NCBI RefSeq assembly: GCF_900187455.1
Contig: NZ_FYDX01000015.1
Span: forward strand, 62,001-126,000
Direction of reading: 5' to 3'
DNA: 64,000 nucleotides
Origin: Pseudomonas sp. Irchel 3E13
GTDB lineage: Bacteria; Pseudomonadota; Gammaproteobacteria; Pseudomonadales; Pseudomonadaceae
In this document: positions 60,637 through 64,000 of the stretch, one piece after another
Position numbering within the stretch: the stretch's first letter is position 1
Layout of the letters: each line of letters opens with the position of its first letter
The notes under the pieces: model-generated
The model's database searches: none
What the model was told of the DNA's origin: nothing
Seen by the model: only the letters and a program-made list of their open reading frames with translations
Made by a program: the position numbers and the translations under genes

Positions 60637-61854
60637 TCAGAACAGGTTCAACGGATACTCGGTAATCAACCGCACCTCATTGAAATTCACGCCGCGGTCC
60701 GGGCTTCTGAAGCTCGCTTGCCGCACGCGGAATGACAAGTCCTTCGCGCTGCCCGACTGCACCACGTATTTCACATCGATGTCCCGCTCCCACGCCCGGC
60801 CGTTGTCGGTCTGGGCGGTGTGGAAATCGGTGCCGCGCAGGTAGCGGGTCATGAAGGTCAGGCCGGGCACGCCCAGCGCGGCGAAGTTGAAGTCATACCG
60901 CGCCTGCCACGAACGTTCGTTCTCGTAGTTGAAGTCCGAATACTGCACCGAGTTGGCCAGGAACACGGTGCTGTTGCCGTCCACGCCATAGGTGTAGTTG
61001 CCCTGGCCGCTGACCCGCTGGTGGGCGATCAGGAAGCCGTGCGGGCCGGCCGTCAGCGAGGCCGCGAGGCTCCAGATGCGGTTGTCCAGTTCGCCGGCGC
61101 GGGCCTGGCCCTGGCTGCGGGTGTCGTAGCCGTTGAAGTCGAGCTTGAAGGCGTAGCCGTCGGACAGCGGCATTACGGCGGTGGCGCCGACGTAGTACTT
61201 GCGCCAGTAGTCATCGACATCCGAGTGGTAGGCCCGCAGGTTGAGGTTGCGGTTGAGCTGGTAGTCCGCGCCGATCAGGTCCAGCGACGACAGCCGGCCG
61301 CTGTCGTGCTCGCTCTGGTCGCGGCTGCGCATGGCGGTGAAATGGCCGGCATGCATGGTCAGGCCGTCCAGCTCCTTGCTGGTCAGCAACCAGCCTTGGG
61401 TGGTCTCGGGCAGCAGGCGGTTGTCGGTGGTGGCCAGCACCGGCAGGTTGACCAACTGTTCGCCGAACTTCAGCTCGGTTTTCGACAGCCTGGCCTTGAG
61501 CGCCGCGCCGCCTTTCGAATAGCTGTCCTTGGCGCCGTCGCTGTCTTCTTCCAGCAGCAAGGTGCCGCCGCCTTTGCGACCGTTGCCGGTGTCCAGCTTG
61601 ATGCCGAGCAGGCCGATGGCATCGACGCCGAAGCCGACCGTGCCCTGGGTAAAACCCGACTCGAACGTGGCGATGAAACCCTGTGCCCATTCTTCGGAGT
61701 AGTTCTGCGCCGTGCGGTCATCGAGGAAGTTGCGGTTCATATAAAAGTTGCGGGCTTTTATTGAGAGATGCGCGTCTTCGACAAAGCCGCCGGTGTCGGC
61801 CTGGGCGGTCAGGGGAACAGCACAAGCCAGTGCAAGCAGGTTTTTGATTTTCAT
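60637..61854 (-). CDS. OprD-family outer-membrane porin
   Basis: A 405-residue porin. The signal peptide MKIKNLLALACAVPLTAQA is followed by DTGGFVEDAHLSIKARNFYM, the conserved OprD N-terminus, and the strand-rich body ends in the terminal Phe (YPLNLF) typical of beta-barrels. The block WAQGFIATFESGFTQGTVGF near residue 57 is shared by Pseudomonas OprD/OpdX substrate-specific channels. These take up small carboxylates or amino acids. A palindrome like those of the IclR sites is about 110 bases upstream, suggesting co-regulation with the catabolic genes. Confidence 0.92.
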   Translation of the reverse strand: MKIKNLLALACAVPLTAQADTGGFVEDAHLSIKARNFYMNRNFLDDRTAQNYSEEWAQGFIATFESGFTQGTVGFGVDAIGLLGIKLDTGNGRKGGGTLLLEEDSDGAKDSYSKGGAALKARLSKTELKFGEQLVNLPVLATTDNRLLPETTQGWLLTSKELDGLTMHAGHFTAMRSRDQSEHDSGRLSSLDLIGADYQLNRNLNLRAYHSDVDDYWRKYYVGATAVMPLSDGYAFKLDFNGYDTRSQGQARAGELDNRIWSLAASLTAGPHGFLIAHQRVSGQGNYTYGVDGNSTVFLANSVQYSDFNYENERSWQARYDFNFAALGVPGLTFMTRYLRGTDFHTAQTDNGRAWERDIDVKYVVQSGSAKDLSFRVRQASFRSPDRGVNFNEVRLITEYPLNLF

Positions 61855-62076
61855 TATTGTTTTTCCATGCAGGTGCGCGAGTCACAGCCCTGTTGCGGGA
61901 AGAGGACGTGGCTTCCAGGGCGTGACCATGGGTATCCGGAGAAACGCCTATTTGTTCTTTTGATAGAAACACTGTTTCTCTGGATGGCTGATGCTATTGA
62001 TCCTGCCAGCGTGCTGTCAAGCCGCTTGGGCGATGGTTTCGGCTTTTCTTCGCGTCATGAATCGCAGGCACGCGAA
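61855..62076. other. Region upstream of the porin
   Basis: No gene seen. It contains the palindrome at 61966 and presumably the porin promoter. An AT-richer run occurs near 61940-61980. Confidence 0.4.
61966..61983. promoter_or_regulatory. Putative IclR-type palindrome upstream of porin
   Basis: GAAACACTGTTTCTCTGG contains the perfect inverted repeat GAAAC-ACT-GTTTC and matches operator 1 (AACAGTGTTTCGCTG) over most positions (AACACTGTTTCTCTG). It lies about 110 bases before the porin start codon. Confidence 0.4.
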
Positions 62077-62121
62077 GGCCCCGGCCACAGGGCCCGCAGT
62101 GCGGGTCATGTGGCCGGGGCC
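62077..62121 (-). terminator. Strong hairpin after ABC permease gene
   Basis: A perfect 12-base stem, GGCCCCGGCCAC with GTGGCCGGGGCC, encloses a second small stem (cccgc/gcggg). It starts 26 bases after the permease stop and is followed only by a short T run, so it is a probable terminator or 3' stabiliser of the ABC operon. Confidence 0.6.
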
Positions 62122-62146
62122 GTGGTCGAAGCTGTGGTTGTGGCGA

Positions 62147-62947
62147 TCAGCGGCGGGTGAAGGAGCGGGACAGCAGCAACAGCAATGAGGCGAACACCAC
62201 CATGATCGTCGCCGCCGACAGCAGCACCGGGCTCAGCGCTTCCCGCGCCGTGGTGAACATCTCCCGCGGCAGGGTGCGCTGGTCGGGGCCGGCGAGGAAC
62301 AGGGTGACCACCACCTCGTCGAGGGACGTGGCGAAGGCGAACAGCCCACCGGAAATCAGCCCCGGCGAGATCAGCGGCAAGGTCACTTTGCGCAGGGTCA
62401 TCCACGGCGTCGCGCCCATGCTCGCCGCCGCCCACAGCAGGCGCTGGTTGAGGCCGCCCAGCGCCGAACCAACGTTGACCACTACGAACGGCACCGCCAG
62501 GGTGGTATGGGCCAGCACCAGCCCGGCGAAGGTGCGGGTGATGCCGGCGCTGGAGAACACGAAGTACATGCCCACCCCGACGATGACCGCGGGCACGATC
62601 ATCGGCGCGATCAGCAGCACTTCGATCAGCCGTTTGCCGGGCATCGCCGGGTGGCGTAGCCCGAGCGCCGCCAGCCCGCCGAGGACCACCGCGAGCACGG
62701 TGCTGGTCAGGGCGATGGCGAAGCTGTTGAACAGCGCGCCGAGCCATTGCGGCGAGGCGAAGAATTCCTCGTACCAGTGCAGGGTGAACTGCCCGAGGGG
62801 CAGCGACATGTAGCGGCTGTCGCTGAACGACAGCGGCAGCACCACCAGGATCGGCAGCAGCAGGAACGCCAGCACCAGCCAGCCGCCCAGTGACAGACCA
62901 AGGTTGCCGAACCAGGCCAGCGGCCCGCTATTGGGATTGCGAATCAT
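62147..62947 (-). CDS. ABC transporter permease, PotC/PotI type
   Basis: A 266-residue inner-membrane permease with about six hydrophobic helices. The EAA-type coupling loop is in AASMGATPWMTLRKVTLPLI (about residues 177-196), which contacts the ATPase. It resembles the second permease of spermidine/putrescine-type importers. It starts with an ATGA overlap on the preceding permease gene. The ATPase and binding protein should lie upstream, beyond the right edge. Confidence 0.9.
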   Translation of the reverse strand: MIRNPNSGPLAWFGNLGLSLGGWLVLAFLLLPILVVLPLSFSDSRYMSLPLGQFTLHWYEEFFASPQWLGALFNSFAIALTSTVLAVVLGGLAALGLRHPAMPGKRLIEVLLIAPMIVPAVIVGVGMYFVFSSAGITRTFAGLVLAHTTLAVPFVVVNVGSALGGLNQRLLWAAASMGATPWMTLRKVTLPLISPGLISGGLFAFATSLDEVVVTLFLAGPDQRTLPREMFTTAREALSPVLLSAATIMVVFASLLLLLSRSFTRR

Positions 62948-64000
62948 CGGTTCACTCCTTCGCTGCCGCGGCGGGCCAGCCAGGCCTGGATCAGGTAGAG
63001 CAGGGTGGTCGCTACCAGCAGCACCAGGCCCAGAGCCGAGGCCAGGCCCCAGTTAAGGGTGCCGGTGGTGAACTGGGCGATGTAGAAGCTGATCATCTGG
63101 TCGGCCGGGCCGCCCAGCAACGCGGGCGTGATGTAGAAGCCGAGGGTGACGATGAACACCATCAGCGCCCCCGCCGCCAACCCCGGCAACACTTGCGGCA
63201 GGTAGACCTGGAAGAACACCCGCAACGGCCGCGCGCCCATCGAATAGGCGGCCTGGACCAGCAGCCGGTTGCAGCCGGCCATGGCCGCCAGCAACGGGAA
63301 CACCATGAACGGCAACATCACATGGACCAGCGCCAGGATTACTCCGAAGCGGTTGTAGAGCAGGTGCACCGGGCTGTCGATCAGGCCGAGGCGCAGCAGC
63401 AGCGCGTTGACGATGCCCTCGTCCTGCAGCAGCACCATCCAGGCGGTGGTGCGCACCAGGATCGAGGTCCAGAACGGCAGCAGGATCATCAGCAGCAACA
63501 CGTTGCGGGTGCGCGGCATGCGCCGGTCGAGGAAGGCGCACAGCGGAAACGCCAGCAGCACGCAGAACAGCGTGGTCAACGCGGCGATACCAAAGGTGCG
63601 GCCGAGGATCGAGCGGTACAGGCCCGCTTCGTCCTTGGCCACCACGCCTTCGCGGTAGTCGTACTTGACGTCCATTGCCGACAGCAGGTGGTAGGTGCCG
63701 GCCGGCCCGGCGGCGCGCTTGAAGGTCTGCCAGGTGCTGTTTTCCAGCCAGCGCGGGTCCAGGGCCTGGAGCGACGCGGCGCTGCCGTCCAGTCGCCCGG
63801 CTTCGCGCTTGGCGGTCATCAGCAGGGCGCGCAAGGCGGGTGCCTCGTACGCCAGGCGCCGGGCCGCCGCCGCGAGGTCGCGCGGGCTCACCGCGCGCAG
63901 GTCGTCGACCAGCGGTTTGAACAGGTGCTCGTCCGGCGCCGAGGTGCCATCCCAGTCGGCGACGGCCTGCGCCGTGGCCGGCAGGGCCTGGGGCAGTTCG
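62944..64000 (-). CDS. ABC transporter permease, PotB/PotH type (N-terminus beyond edge)
   Basis: At least 352 codons are visible, running off the right end of the window. The N-terminal visible part is a long hydrophilic periplasmic loop (from LPQALPATAQAVADWDG to about KDEAGLYRSIL). Five or so membrane helices follow, with the coupling loop AAYSMGARPLRVFFQVYLPQ near the end. A long loop between the first two helices is common in the PotB-like permeases of putative spermidine/putrescine importers. A GTG or ATG inside the visible part would give a shorter protein missing the first helix, so the true start is beyond the edge. Confidence 0.85.
   Translation of the reverse strand, partial: ELPQALPATAQAVADWDGTSAPDEHLFKPLVDDLRAVSPRDLAAAARRLAYEAPALRALLMTAKREAGRLDGSAASLQALDPRWLENSTWQTFKRAAGPAGTYHLLSAMDVKYDYREGVVAKDEAGLYRSILGRTFGIAALTTLFCVLLAFPLCAFLDRRMPRTRNVLLLMILLPFWTSILVRTTAWMVLLQDEGIVNALLLRLGLIDSPVHLLYNRFGVILALVHVMLPFMVFPLLAAMAGCNRLLVQAAYSMGARPLRVFFQVYLPQVLPGLAAGALMVFIVTLGFYITPALLGGPADQMISFYIAQFTTGTLNWGLASALGLVLLVATTLLYLIQAWLARRGSEGVNR

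Noticed and set aside
1..64000. CRISPR arrays, tRNA or rRNA genes and insertion sequences
   Set aside because: No regular direct-repeat array, cloverleaf, ribosomal sequence or transposase frame was seen; the only repeats found are REP-type elements and small hairpins.

Overview
The window reads as a high-GC gammaproteobacterial chromosome, most likely a Pseudomonas of the fluorescens group. The grounds are three inverted pairs of the Pseudomonas-type REP sequence (core GAGCGAGCTTGCTCGCGA), an OprD-type porin, and the general gene repertoire. This is judged by reading; no database search was possible. I saw no rRNA, tRNA, CRISPR array or complete insertion sequence.

Region 1 (1-18.6 kb, all minus strand, runs off the left edge) is a tight 13-gene operon I do not recognise as any described system. 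It starts with a protein resembling an M64 peptidase that has lost its zinc motif, fused to a probable beta-propeller. Two small unknown proteins follow, then a dedicated acyl-chain set (FabZ-like dehydratase, ketosynthase, FabG-like reductase, ACP) and a ComEC-like metallo-beta-lactamase-fold hydrolase with a long Ala-rich tail. The operon ends with very large non-enzymatic-looking proteins (1518 aa DUF6603-like, 505, 285 and 1225 aa, and a partial one), many joined by 4-bp ATGA stop/start overlaps.

Region 2 (18.6-22.1 kb) holds an AEC-family transporter, a KGG-repeat stress protein, a 58-aa acidic protein and an AT-richer patch. That patch encodes a predicted secreted protein of unknown function and carries fragments of the neighbouring thioesterase and acyl-AMP ligase genes.

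Region 3 (22.1-42.9 kb, minus strand) is a trans-AT polyketide synthase cluster. In transcription order it contains a four-helix membrane protein, a 2172-aa PKS (ACP-KS-DH-KR-ACP-KS), a flavin monooxygenase, an ACP/alpha-beta hydrolase/aminotransferase-like fusion, a second flavin monooxygenase, a KS protein with degenerate ACP and DH domains, a trans-acting AT with a PfaD-like half, an ACP, a fatty-acyl-AMP-ligase-like enzyme and a type II thioesterase. Two genes carry inverted REP pairs inside their reading frames. The aminotransferase-like regions lack the PLP lysine.

Region 4 (43.2-51.6 kb) is ordinary chromosome: a chemoreceptor, a Ppx/GppA phosphatase, a ZntB-like CorA transporter, a Pit phosphate transporter and PPK2 (together a phosphate/polyphosphate neighbourhood), an AraC/GyrI-like regulator and a TauE/SafE permease.

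Region 5 (51.8-64.0 kb) looks like a catabolic and uptake locus for an unidentified small organic compound. It has a dihydroorotate-dehydrogenase-like flavoprotein, an amidohydrolase-like protein, an HpcH/HpaI aldolase and a cupin on one side. Divergent from these are an aldehyde dehydrogenase, a GMC oxidoreductase, an MFS permease and an IclR regulator, followed by an OprD-family porin and two ABC permease genes (the second running off the right edge). Similar palindromic motifs in the divergent promoter, before the IclR gene and before the porin suggest one IclR regulon.
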